NCBI GenBank assembly: GCA_028278545.1
Contig: JANQED010000165.1
Span: 124,001 to 188,000, forward strand
From: Anaerolineales bacterium
Lineage (GTDB): Bacteria > Chloroflexota > Anaerolineae > Anaerolineales > UBA11858
Length of the DNA: 64,000 bases
Direction: 5' to 3'
Under the pieces are notes generated by a model that did not search any database, was not told the DNA's origin, and saw only the letters and a program-made list of their open reading frames with translations. The translations under genes and the position numbers were made by a program. Positions within the stretch are counted from its first letter, which is position 1; each line of letters opens with the position of its first letter. Of the stretch, positions 26,559-34,089 are shown piece after piece.

Positions 26559-27104
26559 ATGAAGATCACAGTTTTTGGAGGTTCGCGGCCAAAGCCCGGT
26601 GAGCCGGCTTATGATGATGCCTATCAGTTTGGGCGATTGTTGGGCGCTGAAGGTTATACAGTTTTGACCGGTGGCTATATCGGCACGATGGAGGCCGTTT
26701 CGCGTGGCGCGGCCGAAACAGGAGGTCGTGTCATTGGTGTGACCTGTGATGAGATCGAGGTTTGGCGTCCAGTTTCCCCCAATCGCTGGGTGATGGAGGA
26801 AAAGCGCTTCCCGACCCTGCGACAAAGGATGTATGCCTTGATCGATGAGTGCGACGCGGCGCTGGCGCTGCCTGGCGGGATTGGTACATTGGCCGAGGTG
26901 GCCGCGATGTGGTCTCTGTTACAGACGGGTGCGGAGTCTTCCCGGCCGTTGATCTTGATTGGCTCGGGTTGGCAGCGTACCTTCCAAACACTATTTGAGT
27001 CACTAGGTGAATATATCCCGGGGGAAGATCATCGCCTGTTGTCCTTTGCCGAGGATATTGAAACCGCCTTTCAAACTCTGCAACGCCTAGCCCCTAACCC
27101 CTAA
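26559..27104 (+). CDS. LOG family protein (nucleotide phosphoribohydrolase-like)
   Basis: A 181-residue Rossmann-like protein of the LOG/'lysine decarboxylase' family, whose studied members remove ribose 5-phosphate from cytokinin or purine monophosphates. The N-terminal VFGGSRPKPGEPAYDDA, the GYIGTMEAVSRGA segment and the catalytic LPGGIGTLAEVA are all present. The start is fixed by the short distance from TATAAT. It ends within a CCCCTAA tandem repeat. It is divergent from the nucleotidyltransferase fusion gene. Confidence 0.88.
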   Translation: MKITVFGGSRPKPGEPAYDDAYQFGRLLGAEGYTVLTGGYIGTMEAVSRGAAETGGRVIGVTCDEIEVWRPVSPNRWVMEEKRFPTLRQRMYALIDECDAALALPGGIGTLAEVAAMWSLLQTGAESSRPLILIGSGWQRTFQTLFESLGEYIPGEDHRLLSFAEDIETAFQTLQRLAPNP

Positions 27105-27111
27105 CCCCTAT
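27091..27111 (+). repeat. CCCCTAA tandem repeat across a stop codon
   Basis: Three units of seven bases (the third ends CCCCTAT), beginning in the last codons of the LOG gene; the TAA of the second unit is its stop codon. Confidence 0.7.
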
Positions 27112-27123
27112 CTCATAACTCGT

Positions 27124-27939
27124 ATGCCTGCCATTCAACCTGCCCGATTAGCTACTCAGGCTGCTGAACTGACGGAACATTTCGGGTCACCGGAGAAGTT
27201 TGTATCCGCTTTGCATGACCTGCTGGACTTCTATGCCGATCGTACCCTGCGACCGGGGCAAGTGATCGAGTCTGCGCCGTTATTGAAGAGCTACCAGGCC
27301 CCCGGGCAGGTTCTCAGGCAGATCGAACGAGAGTTAGCTGAGATGGTGGACAGCGATCCTGAAGCTGCGCTGGCTCTCGCCGATGCTCTCTGGATTGAGG
27401 AATGGGTGGAGACGCGCCTTTTGGCGATAGCTATCCTGGGACGGATTCCACCACACCCCTCTGACCGTATTACTGAGCGGGCCCAGTTCTGGGGGATAGC
27501 TTGCCGAGAAGAAAAAATCGTAAAGGCGTTGGCATCGACGGGGATCGCGCGTTTGCGGGCCGAAGCCAGAGATGATTTTATCGATTTGCTGGAGAATTGG
27601 CTGGACTCTGAAGAACGATCCGCGGTGTTGATTGGTCTGCGGGCGCTGCCAGCGCTCTTAGAGATCGAGAACTTTGATAATCTGCCCTTAGTATTTCGTT
27701 GGATTGCCCCTCTGGTGCGCCAGGTTGATAGGGAGATCAGGGACGATCTGCTGGTCGTTGTACATTTGTTGGCAAAGCAATCTCCCCAGGAGACGGTTTA
27801 TTTTTTGCGTCAATCCTTGGCGGCCACCACTAACCCTCAAACAGCTAAGCTTCTCCGCCGCGCCCTTGATGAACTCCCCGAAGAGATTAGTTCGACGTTG
27901 CGTCTAGAACTGCGCCAGCGGCGAGACGCCCAAAAATAA
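27124..27939 (+). CDS. HEAT-repeat-like protein, function unknown
   Basis: A 271-residue, almost entirely alpha-helical protein. Helical pairs such as PEAALALADALWIEEWVETRLLAIAILGRI and AEARDDFIDLLENWLDSEERSAVLIGLRALPALL look like HEAT/ARM units, as in the AlkD group of DNA alkylation repair proteins. The AlkD catalytic Trp and Asp cannot be placed with confidence, so repair activity is not claimed. It starts 19 bases after the LOG gene and probably shares its transcript. Its last codons and stop lie inside the 5' arm of the terminator. Confidence 0.68.
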   Translation: MPAIQPARLATQAAELTEHFGSPEKFVSALHDLLDFYADRTLRPGQVIESAPLLKSYQAPGQVLRQIERELAEMVDSDPEAALALADALWIEEWVETRLLAIAILGRIPPHPSDRITERAQFWGIACREEKIVKALASTGIARLRAEARDDFIDLLENWLDSEERSAVLIGLRALPALLEIENFDNLPLVFRWIAPLVRQVDREIRDDLLVVVHLLAKQSPQETVYFLRQSLAATTNPQTAKLLRRALDELPEEISSTLRLELRQRRDAQK

Positions 27940-27985
27940 AGCCGGGCTGTGTTTTGCACAAGCCCGGCTTTATTTTTGGGTTTTT
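27929..27985. terminator. Bidirectional terminator between the HEAT-like gene and lexA
   Basis: A perfect 20-bp inverted repeat (27929-27948 with 27961-27980) and a 12-base loop, followed by TTTTT on the + strand and by T-rich sequence on the minus side. The stop codon of the + strand gene (27937-27939) is part of the stem. Confidence 0.95.
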
Positions 27986-27989
27986 GTCG

Positions 27990-28706
27990 CTAATGCGTTT
28001 CAACTTGCCGAACCACCATGACCACGCGACCCTGGATTTCTACCGTACTGGGGTCGTTGATATAAATAGGGTCCATCGTGGGATTGGCAGGTTGTAATCG
28101 TACTTGGTCGCCCTCTTTGTAGAAATACTTGAGCGTGGTCTCGTCTTTATCATTCAGCCATACCGCGACCATCTCGCCGTTGCGCACATCGGTCGCCGGC
28201 TGCATGATGACGACATCGCCATGATTGACCATGGCATCGATCATCGAGTCTCCGCTGACTTCCAGAGCAAATAGGTTGCCTCGCCTGACGTCTTGAGCGG
28301 GCAGCAGGCTTTTGGCGACATTGATGTTTCCAGACTCGGAGTCGAAAGGGTTGAAATCGGATGTGGGGAACGGAACGGGTTCGCTGGCGACGATGCGCCC
28401 CATCAATGGGATGGACAGCAATTCGTCAATGCTCTCAACAGTTTCTTTGATCTGTTCGCTGACACCCTTGGCGAAACTTTTAGCCACCCGCAGCCCTCGC
28501 GAAACACCTCGATCGCGTTCGATGTAGCCTTTTTCTTCCAGGCGTTCGAGGTAGTAATTTGCCACCGATGTCGAGGACAGATTAGCCCGGTCGCAAATCT
28601 CTCGTATCGTAGGGGGATACCCATTTTTCTCGGTATAGCTTTCAAGGACTTGCAGCACCTTAATATGCTTATCGCTCAAACCTTCTTTTTTCCGTCGTGC
28701 CATCAT
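27990..28706 (-). CDS. lexA: SOS repressor LexA
   Basis: Represses DNA damage response genes and cleaves itself when RecA filaments form. It has 238 residues (237 if the second ATG is used). The winged-helix domain includes YPPTIREICDRANLSSTSVANYYLERLEEKGYI. The S24 peptidase domain has the catalytic Ser in EVSGDSMIDAMVNHGDVVIM and Lys in TTLKYFY. The usual Ala-Gly cleavage site reads GRIVASEP, so Ala-Ser. AGGAGTG lies before the start. Its own promoter carries an SOS box, giving autoregulation. Confidence 0.95.
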   Translation of the reverse strand: MMARRKKEGLSDKHIKVLQVLESYTEKNGYPPTIREICDRANLSSTSVANYYLERLEEKGYIERDRGVSRGLRVAKSFAKGVSEQIKETVESIDELLSIPLMGRIVASEPVPFPTSDFNPFDSESGNINVAKSLLPAQDVRRGNLFALEVSGDSMIDAMVNHGDVVIMQPATDVRNGEMVAVWLNDKDETTLKYFYKEGDQVRLQPANPTMDPIYINDPSTVEIQGRVVMVVRQVETH

Positions 28707-28752
28707 AGGACACTCCTAACATAGTAGGGGAGTTTGAATAGATAGAATATTT

Positions 28753-28770
28753 GTGCTATCATAATAGCAC
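28753..28770. repeat. Inverted repeat over the lexA -10 box
   Basis: GTGCTAT-CATA-ATAGCAC, 7-bp arms enclosing the -10 region and abutting the SOS box. A second operator or a start-site hairpin is possible; no protein can be assigned. Confidence 0.5.
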
Positions 28771-28789
28771 GAACATACGTTCTGGTCAA
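28761..28789 (-). promoter_or_regulatory. lexA promoter
   Basis: Minus strand TTGACC (28789-28784), exactly 17 bases, TATTAT (28766-28761). Transcription would start near 28754, giving a leader of about 50 bases. Confidence 0.85.
28770..28783. promoter_or_regulatory. LexA (SOS) box
   Basis: CGAACATACGTTCT fits the Bacillus-type consensus CGAACrnryGTTYG at all but the last base. It fills the spacer between the -35 and -10 boxes of lexA, so bound LexA would block RNA polymerase. Confidence 0.85.
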
Positions 28790-28884
28790 GGGCAATTTGC
28801 GAACAAATTTCCTGTATATATCTGCGTATAGACATTTCTGCGAACCGGGATTCTGAGGTAAAATATAGTCAAATTGAAGAGATT

Positions 28885-29034
28885 GGATCAAGGTGCCCTA
28901 GCCCCCGGATGGGTGGGCACGGCATTTTTATGCCTAGGCGAAGCCGGTGAAGCTCAGAAGCACGATTAAGCTAAGTCCGGCGCTGTCCCGCAACTGTGTG
29001 GCTGAAGGCCAAGCCAGGACGCCCGCCTTGATCC
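28885..29034 (+). ncRNA. Cobalamin riboswitch
   Basis: The closing stem is a perfect 9 bp (GGATCAAGG 28885-28893 with CCTTGATCC 29026-29034). Inside are the conserved blocks GAAGCCGGTGAAGCTC, GCGCTGTCCCGCAACTG and the B12 box AAGCCAGGACGCCCGCC. It precedes BtuC/BtuD-type genes, so it should lower vitamin B12 uptake when cobalamin is plentiful. Confidence 0.95.
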
Positions 29035-29102
29035 GGATTGACACAGCCTCGAGGAAGGTAGGTGTGGACGAGCACAGACCAGCCCTAACGGTGGAATCGC
29101 AC

Positions 29103-29130
29103 CTCCTGCCTTCGAGCAGGAGATTTTGTT
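29103..29130 (+). terminator. Expression platform hairpin of the cobalamin riboswitch
   Basis: CTCCTGC (29103-29109) pairs with GCAGGAG (29116-29122) around a six-base loop, followed by ATTTTGTTT. The 3' arm contains AGGAG, the only ribosome binding site for the next gene, so the hairpin can hide it as well as terminate. Confidence 0.75.
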
Positions 29131-29134
29131 TAAT

Positions 29135-30166
29135 GTGGATATGATTCGCAAACAGCCATTTATCTGGAATAGCGTTCTCTTGTTCCTGGCCCTGGTTTTC
29201 AGCGTTGCTCTGGGTGCGGTCTACATTCAACCTGGGACAGTGGTCAGCATTTTGCTCGACCAACTGCCACTGCTTGATATCCCAACCACCTGGCCCGATT
29301 CTTTTGCTGCGATCATCCTGAAGGTCCGTCTGCCACATGCCATTCTGATCGCCATCACTGGGGCGGCATTGGCAGGGAGTGGCGCAGCATATCAGGGCCT
29401 GTTCCGCAACCCGCTGGCCGACCCTTATATTATTGGTGTAGCCTCCGGGGCAGGATTGGGAGCCGTGACCGTAATGGCGATCAACTGGCCCAAAGATTTG
29501 TTGGGCTACTACTGGATTCCCGTAGGCGCATTTGCCGGCTCATTGATCACCATTGCGGCGGTTTACAGTTTAGCCCGGGTGGGGCGCATGGTGCCGCTCA
29601 CCACGCTGATTTTATCGGGCGTCGCTATTGGCACGTTTACCTCTGCGCTGACCTCGTTTTTGATGTTGAACTCCAATGACCAGATCTACCGGGCGCTGTC
29701 TTTCCTGTTAGGCGGCTCATCTCTGTCTGGGTGGCAGCCGGTCTTGGCGGCCATACCCTATATGATCTTGGGCGTGGTCTTGCTGATCTTCTCAGGGCAC
29801 TTTCTCAATGTGCTTCAGTTTGGTGAAGAGCAGGCTAAGCAGCTCGGCCTATCTGTCGAACGAGCTAAAGCTTTCGTAATCGTGACCGCTTCGCTTACGA
29901 CTGCTGTGGCTGTCTCTTTCTCCGGCGTGATCGGCTTTATCGGTTTGATCGTTCCCCATCTCGTGCGTATGATTTGGGGAGCAGATTACCGTCGTTTGAT
30001 CCCGATATCGATTTTAGGGGGTTCCAGCGCGTTGTTGCTGGCTGACATCCTGGCCCGGGTCTTATTAGCCCCTCAGACTCTACCCGTCGGCATCGTCACT
30101 GCCTTGGCCGGGGCGCCGTTTTTCTTGTGGATTCTGCGGCGGGCAAAAACTGAGGTTTTCTGGTAA
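29135..30166 (+). CDS. btuC: FecCD/BtuC family ABC permease, probably for cobalamin
   Basis: A membrane permease of about 343 residues with nine to ten hydrophobic segments. Family landmarks are LPHAILIAITGAALAGSGAAYQGLFRNPLADPYIIGVASGAG near residue 70 and the C-terminal GVIGFIGLIVPHLVRMIWGADYRR. A GTG at 29135 lies twelve bases after AGGAG and is taken as the start; ATG 29141 is the alternative. Cobalamin as substrate is inferred from the riboswitch. Its ATPase gene starts two bases after the stop. No BtuF-type binding protein gene lies nearby. Confidence 0.88.
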   Translation: MDMIRKQPFIWNSVLLFLALVFSVALGAVYIQPGTVVSILLDQLPLLDIPTTWPDSFAAIILKVRLPHAILIAITGAALAGSGAAYQGLFRNPLADPYIIGVASGAGLGAVTVMAINWPKDLLGYYWIPVGAFAGSLITIAAVYSLARVGRMVPLTTLILSGVAIGTFTSALTSFLMLNSNDQIYRALSFLLGGSSLSGWQPVLAAIPYMILGVVLLIFSGHFLNVLQFGEEQAKQLGLSVERAKAFVIVTASLTTAVAVSFSGVIGFIGLIVPHLVRMIWGADYRRLIPISILGGSSALLLADILARVLLAPQTLPVGIVTALAGAPFFLWILRRAKTEVFW

Positions 30167-30168
30167 TC

Positions 30169-30942
30169 ATGTTTGAGATTTCTTCACTAACGGTCAGCTA
30201 TGGTCCCAACGTGGTGCTGCGTGATGTCAGTATTCAGGTAGCCGCAGGCGAGATCCTGGCGCTGATTGGCCCCAACGGTGCTGGAAAATCGACTTTGATA
30301 CGCGCCGTCAGCGGCGTGATCAAGATCGAGTCTGGCGAGATGAGCTTTAATGGGCAGGATTTGTCTGAACTCTCCCCAGGCGAGCGGGCGCGCATCTTAG
30401 GGGTGGTACCTCAGGCGCGACCTTTGGGTGGGGCCTTCACGGTGGAGCAAACCGTGCTCTTGGGGCGCACCGCTCATATGAACTGGTTGGGGCGTGCCCG
30501 GCCCGAGGATCAGGAAGCCGCGCGTTGGGCCATGGAAAAGACTGGGGTCGAACATCTGGCCCAGTGCCGCAACGCTGAGCTCTCCGGCGGTGAGCAGCAG
30601 CGTGTCCTGCTGGCGCGCGCACTGGCCCAACAAACACCGATCCTGCTCCTCGATGAACCTACCAATCACCTCGACTTGCAGCACCAGATCAATTTTTTGG
30701 CTCTGGTTCGAGACTTGGCTCTTCAGGGAGATTTGACGGTGCTGATGGCCCTGCACGATCTCAACCAGGTGTCGACGTACGCCGACCGGGTGGCGCTCTT
30801 AGTAGCTGGGGAACTGGTGGCCTTAGGCAGCCCCGCTGAGGTGCTGACCGAAGATTACTTGCATACCGCCTATCAAACCCAGGTGAAAATTATTTCGGAT
30901 TTGGACGGCCATCCGCCGGTGATTTTGCCGAGAATAGTATAA
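30169..30942 (+). CDS. btuD: FecE/BtuD family ABC transporter ATP-binding protein
   Basis: A 257-residue ATPase partner of the preceding permease. Walker A is ALIGPNGAGKSTLIRA, the signature is LSGGEQQRVLLARALAQ, and Walker B is ILLLDEPTNHLD with the switch region ALHDLNQVSTYADRV. The start overlaps closely with the end of btuC, implying coupled translation. A decayed gene fragment in the opposite direction follows at once, so no terminator is clear. Confidence 0.88.
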   Translation: MFEISSLTVSYGPNVVLRDVSIQVAAGEILALIGPNGAGKSTLIRAVSGVIKIESGEMSFNGQDLSELSPGERARILGVVPQARPLGGAFTVEQTVLLGRTAHMNWLGRARPEDQEAARWAMEKTGVEHLAQCRNAELSGGEQQRVLLARALAQQTPILLLDEPTNHLDLQHQINFLALVRDLALQGDLTVLMALHDLNQVSTYADRVALLVAGELVALGSPAEVLTEDYLHTAYQTQVKIISDLDGHPPVILPRIV

Positions 30943-31056
30943 CCTTCTGAGTAAGGGAGCAACTGACGATCTTTGGGGCTGATCTGTAAGGCCTGAACAT
31001 CTCCTACTCTCACTCAGCCGATCTCTGAACAGGTAACTTCCCCCTTCCAGGCTGAC
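30943..31056 (-). pseudogene. Decayed C-terminal remnant of an AIR-synthase-like gene
   Basis: Translating the minus strand gives a stretch that aligns with the C-terminus of the AIR-synthase-like protein at 32153-32470. For example GEVTCSEIG-stop-VRVGDV against EGIACADIGCVEAGQARV, and LQISPKDRQLLPYSE against FQTTPKGRQPLPRPE. A TGA replaces the Cys codon and no upstream frame is intact. It fills most of the gap between btuD and the patatin gene. Confidence 0.7.
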
Positions 31057-31196
31057 GATGTTTTTAGCAAGAATCATCCCACACTGTGCTTCACAAGTTC
31101 CATTCAGGATGCTTCTGCCCGTAGTCAAAAGGACGATAGTTTTGCTATTTTGTTTATAGTCTAATCGTTAATTGACGTATGATAATAAGCACCCCC

Positions 31197-31225
31197 TTGA
31201 GGTTGAAGCCAGAAATCTGTAAAAT
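31197..31225 (+). promoter_or_regulatory. Promoter of the patatin gene
   Basis: TTGAGG (31197-31202), 17 bases, TAAAAT (31220-31225). Transcription would start near 31232. Confidence 0.65.
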
Positions 31226-31266
31226 ATGTAGTGTCAACAATGGATAGTGTTGTGGAGGAGAGTGCA

Positions 31267-32151
31267 GTGAAAGATAAGAAAGTCGCCCTCGTGCTCAGTG
31301 GCGGCGGGGCCAAAGGTGCCTTCCAGTTCATCGCTGAGAAATACGCCCGTGAACAAAAAGGCTACCAGTGGGATGTGATTGCTGGCGTATCTGTTGGAGC
31401 GCTCAATGGTGTCATGCTGGCCATGAAGAAGTATCAGCGTCTGGAGGAAATCTGGTGGGGTATCTCCAACGACCAGATATATAAAGGCAAGCTCAACTTT
31501 TGGTCGATGCTAAAAATCGCCTTTGGCGCCCAATCGATTTACACCAATGATCCCCTTTGGGAGCTGTTGCAGCGGGAGTATGAACCCAGCCTCGTCGAGG
31601 TAGATCTGCGCATTGGGGTGGTTTCCCTGCGCACCGGGGAGTACGTTCGATTCGTGCCATCTGAGCCCGGTTTCGAGAAAGCCATTCTGGCGTCGACAGC
31701 GATCCCCATCGTCTGGAAGCCCGTGCAGGTTTCTGACGCTTATCCAGATATGGTTGATGGTGGAGTGCGCAATATCAGCCCACTGGGCGATGTCTTGGAT
31801 ACCGATCCGGATGAAGTGATCATCATCAATTGCAGCCCCCTGACGCCGCCTGTGTTGGATCGACCACTGGGCAATGCTTTGGATATTGGCATGCACACTC
31901 TCGAAGTGCTTCTGAACGAGATCTTCGTCACCGACCTGCGCGAGTTCGTGCGCATCAACCACAATGTCAAAGAGGCCCAAGCGGCCGGCGTGACACTGCA
32001 CAACGAAAGCGGCAAACCCTATAAGTATTACGATTACAAGATCATCCAGCCCGATACTGTCTTAGGGGATACCATGGACTTCTCCAGGGAGGCCACCGAG
32101 ATGCGCATACAGGCGGGATGGGAGAAGGCCAAGCAAGTTTTAGGGGAGTAG
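31267..32151 (+). CDS. Patatin-like phospholipase
   Basis: A 294-residue alpha/beta hydrolase with the patatin Ser-Asp dyad. The oxyanion hole is LSGGGAKGAF, the nucleophile elbow is GVSVG (about residue 43), and the catalytic Asp is in DGGVRN. Such proteins release fatty acids from lipids; the substrate is not known. The start at GTG 31267 is favoured by GGAGGAG nine bases earlier, though ATG 31240 is in frame and also follows the promoter. No signal peptide is seen. It converges with the AIR-synthase-like gene one base later. Confidence 0.87.
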   Translation: MKDKKVALVLSGGGAKGAFQFIAEKYAREQKGYQWDVIAGVSVGALNGVMLAMKKYQRLEEIWWGISNDQIYKGKLNFWSMLKIAFGAQSIYTNDPLWELLQREYEPSLVEVDLRIGVVSLRTGEYVRFVPSEPGFEKAILASTAIPIVWKPVQVSDAYPDMVDGGVRNISPLGDVLDTDPDEVIIINCSPLTPPVLDRPLGNALDIGMHTLEVLLNEIFVTDLREFVRINHNVKEAQAAGVTLHNESGKPYKYYDYKIIQPDTVLGDTMDFSREATEMRIQAGWEKAKQVLGE

Positions 32152-32152
32152 T

Positions 32153-32470
32153 TTACGATTCATACACCCTGGCGATCTCGTCTCGTTCCGGGCGGGGGAG
32201 CGGCTGGCGACCTTTGGGGGTGGTCTGAAATACCCGGGCTTGACCTGCCTCCACGCAGCCGATGTCGGCGCAGGCAATGCCCTCTTTCTCCAAACTCTGG
32301 ATGATACTGTCCACTTGACCAGGGGCTGTCGTCAGCAATAGCGCCCCGGAGGCGATGGTCGCCAGAGGGTTGATTTTGAAGACCTCACAAATCTGCGCCG
32401 AAATCCGGGGCACGATCACTTTCTTGGGATCGATCACCAATGTCTGCTCACAGGCGATAGCTAGTCCCAT
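32153..32470 (-). CDS. AIR-synthase-like protein, C-terminal part (frameshifted)
   Basis: A 105-residue frame that continues the C-terminal half of the AIR-synthase-like protein started in the preceding frame. MGLAIACEQTLVIDPKKVIVP follows directly, in family terms, on GLAGAIWD of the upstream part, then ASGALLLTTAPGQVDSIIQSLEKEG. The two frames overlap by 10 bases (32461-32470), where ATGGGACTAG holds both this ATG and the upstream stop. It may be a product made by coupled reinitiation, or the debris of a frameshift. Confidence 0.65.
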   Translation of the reverse strand: MGLAIACEQTLVIDPKKVIVPRISAQICEVFKINPLATIASGALLLTTAPGQVDSIIQSLEKEGIACADIGCVEAGQARVFQTTPKGRQPLPRPERDEIARVYES

Positions 32471-33165
32471 ATCGCGCCCGCCAGACCTGCTTCGGTAGGG
32501 TCGTGCATGGCGGTCACTTCCCCGGTTTGCAAGGCTATTTTTGCATCCTTCAGGACGCTGATCCCCGGGTCATAGAGATAATCGCTGGCTTCTTGGATTT
32601 CAGCCTCGGTGAGAATCCCTTCGAGCCGATCAGGGAACTCCCTCGCCAGGATGACCGTCCCTTCGATGGGGACTCCCTTGGTGAGCAGGATGCGATCCCC
32701 TGGCTGACACCCTCGCGGGGTGACCAGCCAGTCCTTTGCCGCTTCTCCGATCATTGTGCCGACGATAATCGGACGGTCCAGTCCATAGGTAATTTCGGTA
32801 TGTCCGCCGATCAGGCTGATTCCTAAATCCTGGCAGGCCCTAAACAGTTGTTGGCTGATTTCTGCCACCCCCTCAGCCATGGTCTCTCCTTCAGGGAGCA
32901 GTGCGGTCACCAGGAACCAGCGCGGCGTCGCCCCGGTGGTGGCAATATCGTTGGCGTTGATTTGCACGGCATACCAGCCGATCTCGTCTGTTGCAAAAGT
33001 GATCGGGTCTGACTTGAAGACCAGGAACGAGTCCCCCATATCAACGACCGCGCAATCCAGCCCGATGCCCGGCCCCAGCACCACGCGCGGGTCGCTGATG
33101 GGGGCTTTTGCAATGATCTTTGTGAGCAGTTCGGGGGGTAGTTTCCCGAGGGGCAACCTATTCAT
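32461..33165 (-). CDS. AIR-synthase-like (HypE/ThiL/PurM superfamily) protein, N-terminal part
   Basis: A 234-residue frame with the ATP-binding AIRS N-domain: GPGIGLDCAVVDMG, DEIGWYAVQINANDIATTGATPRWFLVTALLP and IGGHTEITYGLDRPIIVGT. It starts the C-domain with MHDPTEAGLAGAIWD and then stops. Related proteins of unknown substrate occur widely; it is not a clear HypE, which would end in a Cys-containing tail. Start ATG 33165 is chosen; the frame is open to 33309. It follows the P-loop gene by 10 bases. A paralogous tail fragment lies at 30943-31056. Confidence 0.75.
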   Translation of the reverse strand: MNRLPLGKLPPELLTKIIAKAPISDPRVVLGPGIGLDCAVVDMGDSFLVFKSDPITFATDEIGWYAVQINANDIATTGATPRWFLVTALLPEGETMAEGVAEISQQLFRACQDLGISLIGGHTEITYGLDRPIIVGTMIGEAAKDWLVTPRGCQPGDRILLTKGVPIEGTVILAREFPDRLEGILTEAEIQEASDYLYDPGISVLKDAKIALQTGEVTAMHDPTEAGLAGAIWD

Positions 33166-33175
33166 CGTCCACTGG

Positions 33176-33898
33176 CTACTGATTATATAGTGTCCATAAT
33201 CTCCCCAGAGTCTCCTCCAGCCGCTCCGCCAGGGCTTCAGCTCTCTTTGTGGTGACGTCGTCTTCGTTGTCAAAGACTGCGTAGGGGACCTGTACTCCTT
33301 GAATTTCAATGAATGCCGGGTCGGCCGCGCTGACTTCCTCCCAGTCTACATGACGGTAGAGACTTTCCATTTTCTCATCCGTGAGGGCGTGCTCAAGGAT
33401 GCTGTCAGGCCGGTCGGGGTTGAAGCGTGCCCGGTTCTTGCGCAGGGATTCCTCCCAGGAGACGTTGACATACAGGATCGCTAATCGCTCGGCGACTTCC
33501 CTGCTTAGATGTTGGAAGGCCTGCTTGTAGCCGCCGTGGGCTGAACCGCGAGCGAACTCGATGATGGTGGTTTTGTGATCGTGGTAGCCCGGTTCGTCGC
33601 GCAATTTCTTGTGGTACTCCAGGCAGATGCGCTCGATGAGCACGTTCCATAGATGCTCTTCGAGGAAGTTATACTCTTCGTCGGAGTGCAGGCGCGGGCA
33701 TCCCATCCTGGTCAAGATGTCGTCTTCTTCGAACCAGGCCCAGAGCATAGGAAAATCGTCGATCTCTTCGAATTCACCGATGTGGTAAAGCTCTCTTCGC
33801 CGGTCGACTTCGGTGCGTTTTAGATGATCTATGATCTCGCTTTTTCCGGCGGCTGGACGGGCGATCAGCAGGAGGATGTCAAAGGTTTTTTTGTTCAT
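33176..33898 (-). CDS. P-loop protein of unknown function
   Basis: A 240-residue soluble protein. A Walker A-like motif ARPAAGKSEIIDHL sits at residues 13-26, and later charged motifs include GEFEEIDDFPMLWAWFEEDDIL and DHKTTIIEFARGSAHGGYKQAFQHLS. The latter resembles the substrate region of small-molecule kinases, with AILYVNVSWEESLRKNRARFNPD possibly the LID. I do not recognise the family. It is the first gene of the unit that continues with the AIR-synthase-like gene, itself a superfamily that phosphorylates or activates substrates with ATP. Confidence 0.7.
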   Translation of the reverse strand: MNKKTFDILLLIARPAAGKSEIIDHLKRTEVDRRRELYHIGEFEEIDDFPMLWAWFEEDDILTRMGCPRLHSDEEYNFLEEHLWNVLIERICLEYHKKLRDEPGYHDHKTTIIEFARGSAHGGYKQAFQHLSREVAERLAILYVNVSWEESLRKNRARFNPDRPDSILEHALTDEKMESLYRHVDWEEVSAADPAFIEIQGVQVPYAVFDNEDDVTTKRAEALAERLEETLGRLWTLYNQ

Positions 33899-34089
33899 TT
33901 CAAAGTTTTCGGGTAGGTTGGTTTTTCTATTTATTGTACCGCTTAGACAATTAACCGGGCAAGTTCATCAGATCTTGAAGAATGCTACGGCGTAAACAAG
34001 GTGTAACAAGCTGCTATTGTATATAATTATGGTAAAGAATCCTGAGTAAGAACGGGATTAATCGATGCATCTAATCTCTGGAGGTAATC

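Noticed and set aside
28703-28891. 62-residue open frame on the minus strand upstream of lexA
   Set aside because: It runs through the lexA promoter, SOS box and palindrome; its protein has no recognisable pattern.
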